From: G963720515 sp963720515
GTDB taxonomy: Bacteria > Actinomycetota > Thermoleophilia > Gaiellales > Gaiellaceae
DNA: 64,000 nucleotides
Assembly (NCBI GenBank): GCA_963720515.1
Contig: OY970397.1
Location: 310,001-374,000 of the forward strand
Reading direction: 5' to 3'
Shown one piece after another: positions 1 through 9,366 of this stretch; the stretch's first letter is position 1, and each line of letters begins with the position of its first letter. The notes beneath the pieces were generated by a model that made no database searches, was not told the DNA's origin, and saw only the letters and a list, made by a program, of their open reading frames with translations. A program made the translations under genes and the position numbers.

Positions 1-10
1 GCGCCAAAAT

Positions 11-28
11 TGGCACGAACTCGGCACA
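11..28. promoter_or_regulatory. GGCAC-N6-GGCAC direct-repeat motif, copy 1
   Basis: TGGCACGAACTCGGCACA, two GGCAC half-sites 11 bp apart, about one helical turn. It lies 45 bp before the comM-like start. Near-identical motifs occur at 6205-6222 and 14762-14779, each also intergenic. A regulator site is inferred from recurrence only. The first half (TTGGCACG) also resembles a sigma-54 -24 box, but the -12 half does not fit well. Confidence 0.4.
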
Positions 29-72
29 GCCGTGTGCAGATCTCATGCTCGCCGCGGCCTAGCGTGGGGATC

Positions 73-1533
73 ATGCTCGCGCGTTCCACCACCCATGCAC
101 TCGTCGGCCTGGATGCGAGGTCGGTCGAGGTCGAGGCCCATCTCCAGCGGGGCGTCCCGGCGTTCGCGATCGTCGGGCTCCCGGACAAGGCGTGCCAGGA
201 GGCGAAGGAGCGCGTGCGGAGCGGCATCGCGAGCGCGGAGCTCGAGTGGCCCATGCGCCGCATCACCGTGAACCTGGCCCCGGCCGGGCTGCGCAAGGAG
301 GGTTCCGGGTTCGACCTCCCGATCGCGCTCGCCGTCCTCGCGGCGTCGCAGCAGATCCCGTTCGAGGAGCTCGACCGCCATGCCGCCCTCGGGGAGCTCG
401 CGCTCGACGGGCGCGTCCGGCCGGTTCCGGGCGCGATCGTCGCGGCCGAGGCGGCGCGGCGCGCCGGGCTCGGCCGCCTGCTCTGTGCCGCCGAGTCCGC
501 GCCCGAGGCCGCGCTCGGCGGAGTCGAGGCGATCCCCATCACGCACCTGGCCGAGGCCGCCGCGTACCTCCGCGGCCGCATGCGGATCGAGCCGGCCGCG
601 GAGCCTCCGCCGACCGCGGTCGAGCCGCCGCCCGACCTCGGCGACGTCCGCGGCCAGGAGCGCGCCCGCCGTGCGCTTGAGATCGCCGCCGCGGGACGGC
701 ACAACCTTCTCTTCGGCGGGCCGCCGGGAACGGGGAAGACGATGCTGTCGCGCCGGCTGCCCGGTATCCTCCCGCCGCTCGACCGGCAGCAGGCGCTCGA
801 GGTGACGCGCATCCACTCGGTCGCCGGGCTCCTTCCGGCCGGCCAGCCGTTCCTCGCGTACCCGCCCTTCCGTGCGCCGCATCACACCGCCTCGACACCG
901 GCGATCGTCGGCGGTGGGCCGGGCCCGCGCCCGGGCGAGGCGACTCTCGCGCACCACGGCGTCCTCCTCCTGGATGAGCTCGGCGAGTTCCCGCGCCCGT
1001 CGCTCGAGGCGCTGCGCCAGCCGCTCGAGGACGGGATCGTCGCGGTCGCCCGCATTACTGGGCGCATCGTCTTTCCGGCGCGCTTCCTGCTCGTCGGGAC
1101 GATGAATCTCTGTCCGTGCGGGGCGCGCGGTGATCCGGCGGTCGAGTGCTCCTGCTCGCCGCACCGCCTCGCCGCCTACCGCGAGAAGCTCTCGCGCGCG
1201 CTCCTCGACCGCTTCGACCTCGTCGTCACCGTGCCGCGGGCGCGCTCCCGCGAGGTGGCGGGCGCTGCGGGAGAGCCGTCCGCGAAGGTCGCGGCCCGAG
1301 TCGCCGCCGCGAGCGGGCGTCTCTCGGAGCGGGCTCCGCCACTTTCGGATCCGGCGAGGGCGCTCCTCACGCGGGCCGTGGACACGCTCGGCCTCTCCGC
1401 ACGCGGCCACGCGAAGATCGCTCGCGTCGGAGCGACGATCGCCGCGCTTGCCGCAGCCGACGAGGTCGGAGCGGAGCACCTCTCCGAGGCGCTCTCCTAC
1501 CGGCGACCGGCCGAGCTGGCCATCGCCGCATGA
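73..1533 (+). CDS. comM: ComM/YifB-family magnesium chelatase-like AAA+ ATPase
   Basis: 486-residue protein of the YifB/ComM family, which is linked to branch migration during integration of transformed DNA in some bacteria. The N-terminal ChlI-like domain opens with the typical family start (MLARSTTHALVGL), so ATG 73 was preferred to an in-frame start at 10. The AAA+ core shows Walker A GGPPGTGKT near residues 215-222, a Walker B LLLDELGEF, and a Cys-rich CPCGARG...CSCS segment typical of the family. The stop overlaps the dprA start by four bases (ATGA), so the two genes are translationally coupled. Natural competence is suggested but not shown, because no uptake genes are in the window. Confidence 0.92.
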   Translation: MLARSTTHALVGLDARSVEVEAHLQRGVPAFAIVGLPDKACQEAKERVRSGIASAELEWPMRRITVNLAPAGLRKEGSGFDLPIALAVLAASQQIPFEELDRHAALGELALDGRVRPVPGAIVAAEAARRAGLGRLLCAAESAPEAALGGVEAIPITHLAEAAAYLRGRMRIEPAAEPPPTAVEPPPDLGDVRGQERARRALEIAAAGRHNLLFGGPPGTGKTMLSRRLPGILPPLDRQQALEVTRIHSVAGLLPAGQPFLAYPPFRAPHHTASTPAIVGGGPGPRPGEATLAHHGVLLLDELGEFPRPSLEALRQPLEDGIVAVARITGRIVFPARFLLVGTMNLCPCGARGDPAVECSCSPHRLAAYREKLSRALLDRFDLVVTVPRARSREVAGAAGEPSAKVAARVAAASGRLSERAPPLSDPARALLTRAVDTLGLSARGHAKIARVGATIAALAAADEVGAEHLSEALSYRRPAELAIAA

Positions 1534-2411
1534 CGGTGCGCACCGTCCGTCGAGGCCGGGCGGGGTATCCACCGCGGCTCGCCGAGCTCCACGATCCTCC
1601 GGCGCAGCTCTACGTCAGGGGTGCGTGCGACCTCGACGCGCTCGCCGCTCCCGCCGTGGCGATCGTCGGCGCGCGGAGCTGCTCGGCCTACGGCGCACAG
1701 GTCGCGCGGGCCATTGCGCGCGACCTCGCGGCGGCCGGGCTCGTCGTCGTGAGCGGGCTCGCGCGCGGGATCGACGGGGAGGCGCACCGCGGCGCGCTCG
1801 CCGCCGGAGGGACGACCGTCGCGGTGCTCGGCTGCGGCATCGACCGGGACTACCCCGCGCGACACGCGGAGCTGGCCGCCCGCATCCGGGCGACCGGGCT
1901 CGTGGTCTCCGAGTACGGACCCGGGGTCGAGCCGGCCCCCTGGAGGTTCCCGGCGCGGAATCGCATCGTCGCCGGCCTCGCGCTCGCGACCGTCGTCGTC
2001 GAGGCGCGGGAGCGCTCCGGCGCTCTCATCACCGCGGACTTCGCGCTCGAGCTGGGCCGCGAGGTCTTCGCGGTGCCGGGTGAGATCACTTCGGCCCTTT
2101 CGGCCGGCTCGAACCGGCTCATCCGGCAGGGCGCGTCGCCGCTCCTCGAGGTTGACGATGTCCTCTCAGTGCTCGGTGTCGAACCGGTGGCGGCGGCGTC
2201 CGCACCCGCGATCTCGCCCGCGGCGCGCGCCGTGCTCGAACGGCTCGTGGACGCGCCGCGGGCCCTCGACGAGCTCGTCCTCGCGTGCCGACGCGACGCC
2301 GGCGAGGTCGCGGCGGCGCTCGTCGAGCTCGAGCTCGCCGGGCTCGCGCTCGAATCCGATGGTGTCTATCGACCTTCCTCCGATGCGGCTCGGTCTGGGA
2401 TCGCGGTCTGA
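1530..2411 (+). CDS. dprA: DNA processing protein DprA/Smf
   Basis: 293 residues. DprA binds incoming single-stranded DNA and loads RecA during transformation. The Rossmann-like core shows IVGARSCSAYG near residue 45, SGLARGIDGEAH near 75-86, the RNRI segment near 143, SGALITADFA and FAVPGE near 180, all diagnostic. The C-terminal ~70 residues look like the winged-helix (DprA-WH) domain. The start overlaps the comM-like stop as ATGA. The comM-dprA pairing is common in Actinobacteria. Confidence 0.95.
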   Translation: MTVRTVRRGRAGYPPRLAELHDPPAQLYVRGACDLDALAAPAVAIVGARSCSAYGAQVARAIARDLAAAGLVVVSGLARGIDGEAHRGALAAGGTTVAVLGCGIDRDYPARHAELAARIRATGLVVSEYGPGVEPAPWRFPARNRIVAGLALATVVVEARERSGALITADFALELGREVFAVPGEITSALSAGSNRLIRQGASPLLEVDDVLSVLGVEPVAAASAPAISPAARAVLERLVDAPRALDELVLACRRDAGEVAAALVELELAGLALESDGVYRPSSDAARSGIAV

Positions 2412-2422
2412 GTACTCGGGCG

Positions 2423-3343
2423 TCAGCCGGCGAAGGACTCCGGCCGCTCGACCGCTCGCGTGTGGAGCTCGTCGTCGATGTTCCGGCCGGTGACGATGAG
2501 GACGACCGGCCCGTCCACCGGACCGAGCTCCCGCACCCCGGCGAGCCCGGCGCCGGCGGCGCCCTCGACGCGGATTCCCGCCCGGTCGTAGGCGCCGACG
2601 GCCTCGGCGATCGCACGCTCGGAGACCGTGACGAACCGGCTCGCGACCTCGCCGACGACGCGCACCGCGAGCGGGATTGCGACTCGCACGGCGAGCCCGT
2701 CGGCGAAGGTGGCGCTCCGGTCGGACTCGACCGGGTAGCCCGCCGCCCAGCTCTCGGCCATCACCGGCGCCTCGGCCGCCGCGACTCCGACGAGCTGAAG
2801 ATCGGGGCACGAGCCGCGGAGCTCGAGCCCGATCCCGCCGAGCAGGGCGCCGTTGCCCACCGGGACGATCACCGCCGCCGGCTTCCGTCCGAGCCCCTCG
2901 AGCACCTCGCGCCCGATCGTCCGGTAGCCGTCGTACTGCTCGCGCTCGGAGCCGTCCTCGAAGAACGGAAGGCCCTCCGCCTCGGCGGTCCGTCGCGCCT
3001 CGTCCTTCGCCTCGTCCAGGTCGGCGCCCGTCGTCCGAAGCTCCGCGCCGAGCGCCTCGATCCGTTCGAGCTTCGTCCGCGTCGCACCCTCGGGCGCGTA
3101 CACCACCGCCCGCAGCCCGAGCCGCGCGGCCGCCCACGCGGTCGCCGCGCCGTGGTTCCCCGTGGAGGCGGTCACCACGGCGTCCGCGCCGTCGGCCTGG
3201 AAGCGCTCGAGCGTCGGCAGCGCGCCGCGCCATTTGAACGCACCGAGCTCGTGGACGTCCTCCCGCTTCAGGAAAAGCTCGATCCCCGCAGGCGCGAGCC
3301 CCGCGGGCGCGGGCTCGAGCGGCGTTGGGGTCGGGTCGCTCAC
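2423..3343 (-). CDS. PLP-dependent threonine/serine dehydratase-like enzyme
   Basis: 306 residues, fold type II PLP enzyme. The Schiff-base lysine is in GAFKWRGA (K37), the substrate loop is STGNHGA (60-66), and the phosphate-binding glycine loop is GNGALLGG (162-169). There is no C-terminal ACT regulatory domain, so it resembles the short catabolic or serine-racemase-like threonine dehydratases rather than full-length IlvA. The exact substrate (L-Thr, L-Ser, or a diaminopropionate-like amino acid) cannot be assigned. It converges on dprA with only 11 bp between the stops. Confidence 0.8.
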   Translation of the reverse strand: MSDPTPTPLEPAPAGLAPAGIELFLKREDVHELGAFKWRGALPTLERFQADGADAVVTASTGNHGAATAWAAARLGLRAVVYAPEGATRTKLERIEALGAELRTTGADLDEAKDEARRTAEAEGLPFFEDGSEREQYDGYRTIGREVLEGLGRKPAAVIVPVGNGALLGGIGLELRGSCPDLQLVGVAAAEAPVMAESWAAGYPVESDRSATFADGLAVRVAIPLAVRVVGEVASRFVTVSERAIAEAVGAYDRAGIRVEGAAGAGLAGVRELGPVDGPVVLIVTGRNIDDELHTRAVERPESFAG

Positions 3344-3510
3344 GGGCGAGACGCTATCGCGTCGGCCGCGGCTCGGGATCCCGCGGCCGAGCCGGGGGCA
3401 GCCCGGCCGCGGGAGGGAGATTCTTCCATCCTGAGCGTCGAACGCCTAGGAACACCCCGCCATCCGCCGCTCGGTCGTTCGGTCGTTACGATCCCCGCTT
3501 CCGCCGCCCG

Positions 3511-4797
3511 ATGCGTGACATCCTCGTCCTCTGCCCTCAGGATCGCGACCGGCGCGCGGTGGCCGCCGCAGGCCTCGATGCGCGTTACGCGGTCCGCTTC
3601 GAGGGCGAGGACCTCGATCGCCTCGCCGACTTCGACCCGGAGGCTTTCCTACGCGAGTGCGCGGAGGTCCCGGCCGACGGGGTCGTCGCGACGAAGGACC
3701 AGTCGGCGCTCCTCGCGTCCATCCTCGCGGCGCGGCGGGGGCTGCCGGGCCCCGCGCCGGCGGCGCTGCTCGCCTGCCAGTACAAGCCGACGTCACGTGA
3801 GCTCCAGCGCTCGGTCGCGCCGGAGTCGACGCCGCGCACGGCGCTCCTCGACGGCGTCCCACCGTTCGAGCCGCCGTTCTTCGTGAAGCCCGTGGTCGGT
3901 CGCCTTTCCCAGGGGGCGGTCCGGATCGACAAGGTCGACGAGCTCGCGGGGCTCTCGTCGCTCGCGGCGCTCGACGGGTACGCGACCCGCTACGAGCGCA
4001 TCGCGGCACTCGCCGGCGCTCCGCCGGGCCGTGCGCACGGCGCCATCGCCGAGGAGCTGCTCACCGGCGACGAGGTCACGCTCGAGGGCTACGTCCACCA
4101 CGGCCGCGTCACGACGATCGGCGCGACCGACTCCGTGAAGTACCCGGGGACGATCAGCTTCGAGCGCTTCGAGTACCCGAGCGCCCTTCCGGCCGAGCGG
4201 CTCGCCGAGATCGACCGGATCGCCGAGCTCATCGTCGCCGCGCACGGGCTCGACGACACGTTCTTCAACATCGAGTTCTTCGTCCCGGACGAGGGGCCGC
4301 CCGGGATCATCGAGCTGAACGGCCGCATCGCCTCCCAGTTCGCGCCGCTCACGCTCGGCGTCCAGGGACGCTCGACCTACGACGTGCTTTTCGCGCTTTC
4401 GTGCGGCGAGGATCCGGCGTGGAAGCCCGGCGCGCCCGAAGGCGTGGGCGTGAGCTACGTCATGCGTGTCTTCGAGGATGCGTTCGTCGCCGAGGTCCCG
4501 GAGCCCGAGGACACGCTCGAGGTGCTCGTCCGCCCGGGGCGTCGCCTCTCGGAGCAGGGCGTGAACGACGCCAGCAGCTTCCGTCTCGCGATCCTCTACG
4601 GCTTCGGCGAGACTGCGGCCGAGGCGGTCGAGCGGTGCCGCGAGCGTGCGAAGAGCGCTCAGCTTTCGGCTGGAGCCGGCGCCGCCTGCGGGATGACCGC
4701 GACGCCGCCCAGTGCCTCGCGGTTCGAGACGAAGAGTGCCCCGACGAGCGCGCCGGCCAGCGCGAGCCCGGCCGCCACGAGCATTCCCGCGCGGTAG
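3511..4797 (+). CDS. ATP-grasp domain protein
   Basis: 428 residues. Visible ATP-grasp features are FFVKPVVGRLSQG near residues 122-134 (ATP-binding lysine), EELLTGDEVTLEGYV, FFNIEFFV near 251-258 and IIELNGRI near 266-273, which would supply metal-binding Glu/Asn. It resembles carboxylate-amine ligases of the biotin-carboxylase/LarE-like group; the substrate is unknown. ATG 3511 was chosen because the homology-like sequence begins there and the upstream frame is low-complexity Arg-rich. The last ~46 codons overlap the 3' end of the convergent MFS gene and have a compositionally biased Ala/Ser-rich tail, so the natural end may be earlier. Confidence 0.75.
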   Translation: MRDILVLCPQDRDRRAVAAAGLDARYAVRFEGEDLDRLADFDPEAFLRECAEVPADGVVATKDQSALLASILAARRGLPGPAPAALLACQYKPTSRELQRSVAPESTPRTALLDGVPPFEPPFFVKPVVGRLSQGAVRIDKVDELAGLSSLAALDGYATRYERIAALAGAPPGRAHGAIAEELLTGDEVTLEGYVHHGRVTTIGATDSVKYPGTISFERFEYPSALPAERLAEIDRIAELIVAAHGLDDTFFNIEFFVPDEGPPGIIELNGRIASQFAPLTLGVQGRSTYDVLFALSCGEDPAWKPGAPEGVGVSYVMRVFEDAFVAEVPEPEDTLEVLVRPGRRLSEQGVNDASSFRLAILYGFGETAAEAVERCRERAKSAQLSAGAGAACGMTATPPSASRFETKSAPTSAPASASPAATSIPAR

Positions 4798-6131
4798 CCG
4801 CTCACGGAGGCGTCGAGGAGCGCGCCGGTCTGATCCTTCGTGAGGGGCTGCGCGTCGGGCGAGGCGACCTTCGACTCGAAGACGAGCGTCACGACCAGCC
4901 CGACCACAGCTACCGCGGTGAGGCTTCCGAGGCGCGAGACGGTGGAGTTCACGCCCGAGGCGACGCCGGCGAGCTCCGCCGGCGCGGACTTGAGCGCGGT
5001 CGCCGTGATCGGCGCCACCAGCATCGCGAGCCCGAGGGAGAAGACGACGAGCGACGCGATCCCGAACACCCAGAAGTCGGACTTGGTGCTCACCAGCATG
5101 GAGATCAATGCGCCCGCCCCGATCAGCACCGGCCCGACGGTGAGGAACGCGCGCGGCCCGTACTTGTCGGCGAGCGCGCCGAACCGGGTCGCGAGGACGA
5201 TCAGCACGAGGCTCGGCGGCGTCGTGATGATCCCGGCCTGGAACGGCGTGAAGCCGAGGGTCTGCAGGAACAGCGTGAAGTAGACGAGGAAGCCGTAGAT
5301 CGCCGCGTAGACGAGGAACGTCTCCGCGTTCGCGGCCGCGAGGTTTCCCTTGCGGAAGAGCGCGAACGGCAGCATCGGGTTCTCGGCGCGCCGCTCGGCG
5401 AAGACGAACCCGATGAGCGCGACGGCCGCGATCACGAAGGCCCACCAGAGCCCGGCAAAGCCCTTGTCGGCGCCCTCCACCATTCCGTACGTGAGCGTCC
5501 CGAAGCCGACCGCGGCGAGCACCGCGCCCGGGATGTCGAGCCGCCCCGCTGTGGCCGAGCGCTTCTCGTCCATACGGCCGAGCTGCGCCAGAACGACCGT
5601 GACGACCGCGAGGGGGAGGTTGATGTAGAAGATCCAGCGCCAGGACGCCCACTCGACGAGCGCCCCGCCGACCGGCGGCCCGCCGATCGCCGCGACGCTC
5701 GTGAAGGCCGTCCACAGGCCGATCGCCCGCCCGGCCTGGTCGCCATAGACGCCCCGGAGAAGGGCGAGGCTGTTCGTCGTGAGGAACGCACCCGCGACGC
5801 CCTGGAGGGCGCGGGCGATGATCAGCACGGTCCCGTCGGGCGCCGCGCCCGCGATCGCCGACGCGACGGCGAACCCGGCCGCGCCCGCGATGAAGGCCCT
5901 GCGGCGGCCGAACCGGTCGCCGAGCGATCCGGCGACGAGGTAGAGCGACGCGAGCGCCAGGGAGTAGGACAGGAACACCCACTCCTGGCCGCTGAGCCCC
6001 AGGTCGAGGTCGACCTCGATCGTGGGGAGCGCGACGAGGACGACGGTCGCGTCGATGAAGGCGAGCGACGACCCGATGATGCAGGCGATGAGGGTGAGCC
6101 TCCGGCGCCGAACGAGGGTCGGGTCCTCCAT
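4659..6131 (-). CDS. MFS drug exporter, DHA2 (EmrB/QacA-like) family
   Basis: 490 residues with about 14 hydrophobic segments. The first helix pair carries a membrane-embedded acidic residue (FIDATVV), motif A is GSLGDRFGRRRAF, and the motif C region is GGPPVGGALVEWASWRWIF, the usual signature of 14-TM proton-coupled exporters. Inner membrane; the substrate is unknown. ATG 6131 matches the typical short basic N-terminus before helix 1. Its 3' end overlaps the convergent ATP-grasp gene by 139 bp. A GGCAC repeat motif sits about 75 bp upstream, a candidate operator. Confidence 0.88.
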   Translation of the reverse strand: MEDPTLVRRRRLTLIACIIGSSLAFIDATVVLVALPTIEVDLDLGLSGQEWVFLSYSLALASLYLVAGSLGDRFGRRRAFIAGAAGFAVASAIAGAAPDGTVLIIARALQGVAGAFLTTNSLALLRGVYGDQAGRAIGLWTAFTSVAAIGGPPVGGALVEWASWRWIFYINLPLAVVTVVLAQLGRMDEKRSATAGRLDIPGAVLAAVGFGTLTYGMVEGADKGFAGLWWAFVIAAVALIGFVFAERRAENPMLPFALFRKGNLAAANAETFLVYAAIYGFLVYFTLFLQTLGFTPFQAGIITTPPSLVLIVLATRFGALADKYGPRAFLTVGPVLIGAGALISMLVSTKSDFWVFGIASLVVFSLGLAMLVAPITATALKSAPAELAGVASGVNSTVSRLGSLTAVAVVGLVVTLVFESKVASPDAQPLTKDQTGALLDASVSGYRAGMLVAAGLALAGALVGALFVSNREALGGVAVIPQAAPAPAES

Positions 6132-6204
6132 CGCGCGAGCATACTCCGGGCAGATGCGCGCAATCCTTGGCGCGCTCCTGGCCGCCGGCGACGAGATGAA
6201 AACT

Positions 6205-6222
6205 CGGCACGAATCCGGCACA
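6205..6222. promoter_or_regulatory. GGCAC-N6-GGCAC direct-repeat motif, copy 2
   Basis: CGGCACGAATCCGGCACA, matching copy 1 in both half-sites and in 11-bp spacing. It lies in the 200-bp gap upstream of the leftward MFS exporter, about 75 bp from its start, consistent with an operator or promoter element. The rest of this gap (6132-6331) shows no convincing ORF. Confidence 0.4.
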
Positions 6223-6331
6223 GACACTGCACGCGATTCCCGGTAGCGTCGAAGCCGGAGGGAGGGACGCACCGCCCCTCCGGGAGGAAGACCGCCCGGG
6301 CGCCGGCCCGAGCGGCCCGGCGCGTCCGCGG

Positions 6332-7936
6332 CTAGCCCGCGACGGGGAGCGGCGGGCGGTCTCGCCGCGCGCTTGTGCCGAGGTCGAGACCCGTGGCCGC
6401 CTCGCGGAGGACGTCCGGCGTCGCCGGTGTGTCCGGCCGGGCGCGGACGGCCTCGACGAACAGGCGCACGGCGGCCGGGTCGAACTGGGTCGCCGCGCCG
6501 CGCTCGAGCTCCGCGCACGCCTCGGCCCGCGAGCGCCGCTCGCGGTACGGCCGGTCGGACGTCATCGCGCGGAAGGCGTCCGCGACGGCCACGATGCGAG
6601 CCTCGACCGGGATCGCCTCGCCCGCGAGACCCTGCGGGTAGCCCGCTCCGTCCCAGCGCTCGTGGTGGTGCCGCACCGCGTCGATACACCCGAGGAGCAC
6701 GGGAACCCGCCCGACGATCCGGGCACCGACCTCCGGGTGGAGTTGCACGACGCGGCGCTCGTCGGCGCTCAGCGCGTCCGGCTTCGCGAGCACCGAGTCG
6801 GCGACCACCGACTTCCCGACGTCGCGCAGCAGCGTCGCCGGGACGAGCGACGTGCGCACCCGAGCCGGAAGCCCGAGCCGCGCCGCGACCTGGTCCACGA
6901 GCCCGCCGAGCTCCCAGGCGCCGACGCCGAGCGTCCGCGTCCCGCCCTCGACCGTGTCCCCGAGCGCGGCCACGGCGCCGAGGAACGCAAGCCGCGCGTG
7001 CTCGGCCGCCGCCGCGCCCCCGAGCAGCGCGCCGACTTCCGCGCCGAGCCCCATGAGCGCGCGCTCGTCCACCGGGGCGAACCCGCCCTCGCGCCCCGCG
7101 AGCACGAGCACGCCGGTCACGCCGGCGCCGCTCGACACCGGGATGCCGAACGCGGGCGACGGCTCGCCCTCGAAGCCTTCCTCCACGTGGACGACGCGGC
7201 CCTCGAGCGCCTCGCCGGCCACGCGCCCGAGCGTTCGGCTTGTCCCACCATCGCGCGGAAAGCCCTCGGCGGAGGAGACGCCGATGCCGCCCTCCCGCCG
7301 GTACAGCATCGCGCCGGCCCGCGCGCCGACCAGCCCCATGGCGGTCCGCAGGAGCCGCTGCTCGAGCGTCGCGTACTCGGCGAGCGCGCCGTCCTCGCGC
7401 CGATGCTCCTCGGCGTTGCGGCGCAGCTCATGGGCCCAGCGTCCTGCCGTCGCGCTCACGGCCTCGTCGTGCTCGTGCCGGCGGCGCTCCGCGAGCAGGG
7501 CCTGGTTCGCCGCGTCGAGCCGCGCCTCGGCATCCGCCCGCGACGTCTCGACCGCATGCTCGAGCCCCTCGACCCGCGCCTGGAGCTCGCCCTGGACCTC
7601 GTCGCGCGCGCCCGAGTCGGCCGCGAATCCGCTGCGCGCCGCGTCGAGCTCGGCCGCGAGCCGCTCACCCTGCTCGCGGAGCTCGGACTCGCGCGCCGCG
7701 TGCTCGCCCTGGAGCGTCGCCGTCTCGTCCGCGTGCTGTGTCGCGTCGTCCTCGCGCTGCTGGCGCTCGGTCCACCAGCCGAGCAGGCCGACGGCGCCCG
7801 CGACGAGCAACGGGAAGACCGCGACGACGGCGAGGCTCGAACCGGCGAACGCGAGCCCCGCCGCGAGCGCCGCGGCCAGGACGAAGACGCCGCTCGTGAG
7901 CCCGATCGCGCGGTGCCGGAGGAGCACGGGGGGCAT
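6332..7936 (-). CDS. Membrane-anchored GAF / degenerate HD-GYP domain protein
   Basis: 534 residues. Two N-terminal membrane helices (about 10-55) are followed by a charged coiled coil (about 55-165), a GAF-like domain (about 170-300) and a C-terminal HD-GYP domain. HD-GYP proteins hydrolyse cyclic di-GMP. Here HHERWDGAGYP, the LHPEVGA histidine and VADAF are present, but the signature HDxGK reads RDVGK (about residue 371) and the upstream HSxRV histidine is missing. Loss of two metal ligands suggests a catalytically dead sensor or effector. Start chosen at ATG 7936, directly before helix 1. Confidence 0.82.
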   Translation of the reverse strand: MPPVLLRHRAIGLTSGVFVLAAALAAGLAFAGSSLAVVAVFPLLVAGAVGLLGWWTERQQREDDATQHADETATLQGEHAARESELREQGERLAAELDAARSGFAADSGARDEVQGELQARVEGLEHAVETSRADAEARLDAANQALLAERRRHEHDEAVSATAGRWAHELRRNAEEHRREDGALAEYATLEQRLLRTAMGLVGARAGAMLYRREGGIGVSSAEGFPRDGGTSRTLGRVAGEALEGRVVHVEEGFEGEPSPAFGIPVSSGAGVTGVLVLAGREGGFAPVDERALMGLGAEVGALLGGAAAAEHARLAFLGAVAALGDTVEGGTRTLGVGAWELGGLVDQVAARLGLPARVRTSLVPATLLRDVGKSVVADSVLAKPDALSADERRVVQLHPEVGARIVGRVPVLLGCIDAVRHHHERWDGAGYPQGLAGEAIPVEARIVAVADAFRAMTSDRPYRERRSRAEACAELERGAATQFDPAAVRLFVEAVRARPDTPATPDVLREAATGLDLGTSARRDRPPLPVAG

Positions 7937-7980
7937 GGCCAAAGCAAGCCCAGGGTACTGCGGCCCGCGCCGAAATCCTA

Positions 7981-8950
7981 TTAGGGACGGGCGATGCGGA
8001 GGCGAGCGCAGCTCGGCCGGCTCGCGTTGCCGGCCGGATCCCACGCGGTGACGCAGAAGCGGAGCGACCCGCGAAGGCGCGCCGGGGAGCGCCACGTCGC
8101 CCAGTAGACGACCCCGGGCTCGGTCGCGGCGAGCCGCGTCCGCAGCACCGCGACCACGTGGCCCGCGCGGAAGACTCGGATCCGCTCGCGTGTGCCGCCG
8201 CTCCCGTCGTTGGTGCGGTAGCGCAGATGGACCGGACGGCCCGCGATCCCCCCGCTCGGAAGCGCCCGCGTCACCGGCCGCAGGGCGTCGGGCGGGAGGA
8301 ACGGGCCCATGTACGGCCCGGCGAGCGACAGGTCGTGGCGCCAGAGCCCGTGCGCGGGCGCGAGATCGGTGGTCGTCGCGCCGAGCTTGTCCGTCCACGA
8401 GGCGCCGAGCCAGAGCCCGACCGACGAGGCGCCGCCGAGCTCGTTCCGCGAGAGCTGCACCGCCGGGCCGCCGTCCCACCCGGCGCGGAGCGAGGCCTGC
8501 GGCACATCGAGGTCCCAGTGGAAGCCGGTCCACCGCGCGAGCCCCGCGGAGCCGGTGCCCCCGTCGACGACGACGACGTAGTCGGCGCCGTCCGTGCCCG
8601 GGCTGCCGGTGCTCGGATCGCCGTCCGTCTCGAGGAAAAGCGCGACGAAGTCGCCGGGGCGGACGAACGGCGCGCCCGGGGTCTCCGCGTGGATCGTCAC
8701 GACGCCAGCAGCGTCGCTCGAGACGGTCACCCGCCCGACGTCGAGCGCGAGGCCCGCGACGTCGCCGGCGTCATCGTCGAACACGCTCGCCACGGAGTCC
8801 GGGCCGGCCACAGGCACTGCCGCGAGCGCGACGGCCAGGCCGGGCGTCTCGGCCGCGATCTCGGCCGCGGCACGCGCGCGCACGGAGGCGTTGCGCGGGC
8901 GCCACCGCCACGAGGCAGGCCAAACCTGCGAGCACCGCGCTCCACCGCAT
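7981..8950 (-). CDS. Secreted protein of unknown function (frameshifted near its signal peptide)
   Basis: A signal peptide starting MRWSAVLAGLACLVAVAPA is encoded from ATG 8950 in one frame. The mature protein (about 300 residues from roughly 8883 down to 7981) continues in the next frame, so one extra base lies between about 8880 and 8925. The mature region has a beta-rich domain with FDDDAGDV and ETDGDPSTG acidic loops that may bind calcium, and a C-terminal Ig/fibronectin-like segment (RIRVFRAGHVVAVL...CVTAWDPAGN). No family is recognised with certainty. Reading from GTG 8883 alone would give a protein without a signal peptide, which seems less likely. Confidence 0.65.
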
Positions 8951-9041
8951 CAGAAAACCCCTCTCGACCCCGCCCGGCGCCTCCAACGCCGGCTCTCCGG
9001 GGCGTTAACGCGCGAACGGCGAGCAGGGGTACGATCGCCGC

Positions 9042-9356
9042 ATGGACGCAGAGGAGCTCTTCGACGAGGTGGCGGCGTCCCAGCTCGGTGAGCCGGGCGT
9101 CACCGAGGCACAGATGTTCGGGGCGCCGGGGCTCAAGACGGGCGGCAAGTTCTTCGTCACGCTCTTCCGCGGCGTGCTCGCCGTGAAGCTCCCCAGGGAG
9201 CGGGTGGACGAGCTCGTGGCCTCGGGCGGCGGCGCGCCGTTCGAGCCGATGGAGGGCCGCGCGATGAAGGAGTGGCTTGCCCTCGCGCCCGAGGCCGGGG
9301 TCGAGCGCTGGAAGGCCCTCGCCGCGGAGGCGAGGGCCTTCGTGAGCGGAGGCTGA
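9042..9356 (+). CDS. TfoX/Sxy N-terminal domain-like small protein
   Basis: 104 residues. The MFGAPGLKTGGKFFVTLFRGVLAVKL core and the Pro-Met-xx-Arg-xMKEW segment are characteristic of the TfoX N-terminal domain family; proteobacterial TfoX/Sxy are competence regulators, but stand-alone actinobacterial copies have no proven role. Single-domain length matches the family. It is oriented away from the secreted-protein gene and converges on the cupredoxin gene. Confidence 0.75.
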   Translation: MDAEELFDEVAASQLGEPGVTEAQMFGAPGLKTGGKFFVTLFRGVLAVKLPRERVDELVASGGGAPFEPMEGRAMKEWLALAPEAGVERWKALAAEARAFVSGG

Positions 9357-9366
9357 CCCGCCGCGT

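Noticed and set aside
11..28. A sigma-54 promoter before comM
   Set aside because: The -24 box fits (TTGGCACG), but the -12 region is CGGCA rather than TTGCA, and the same repeat elsewhere fits less well.
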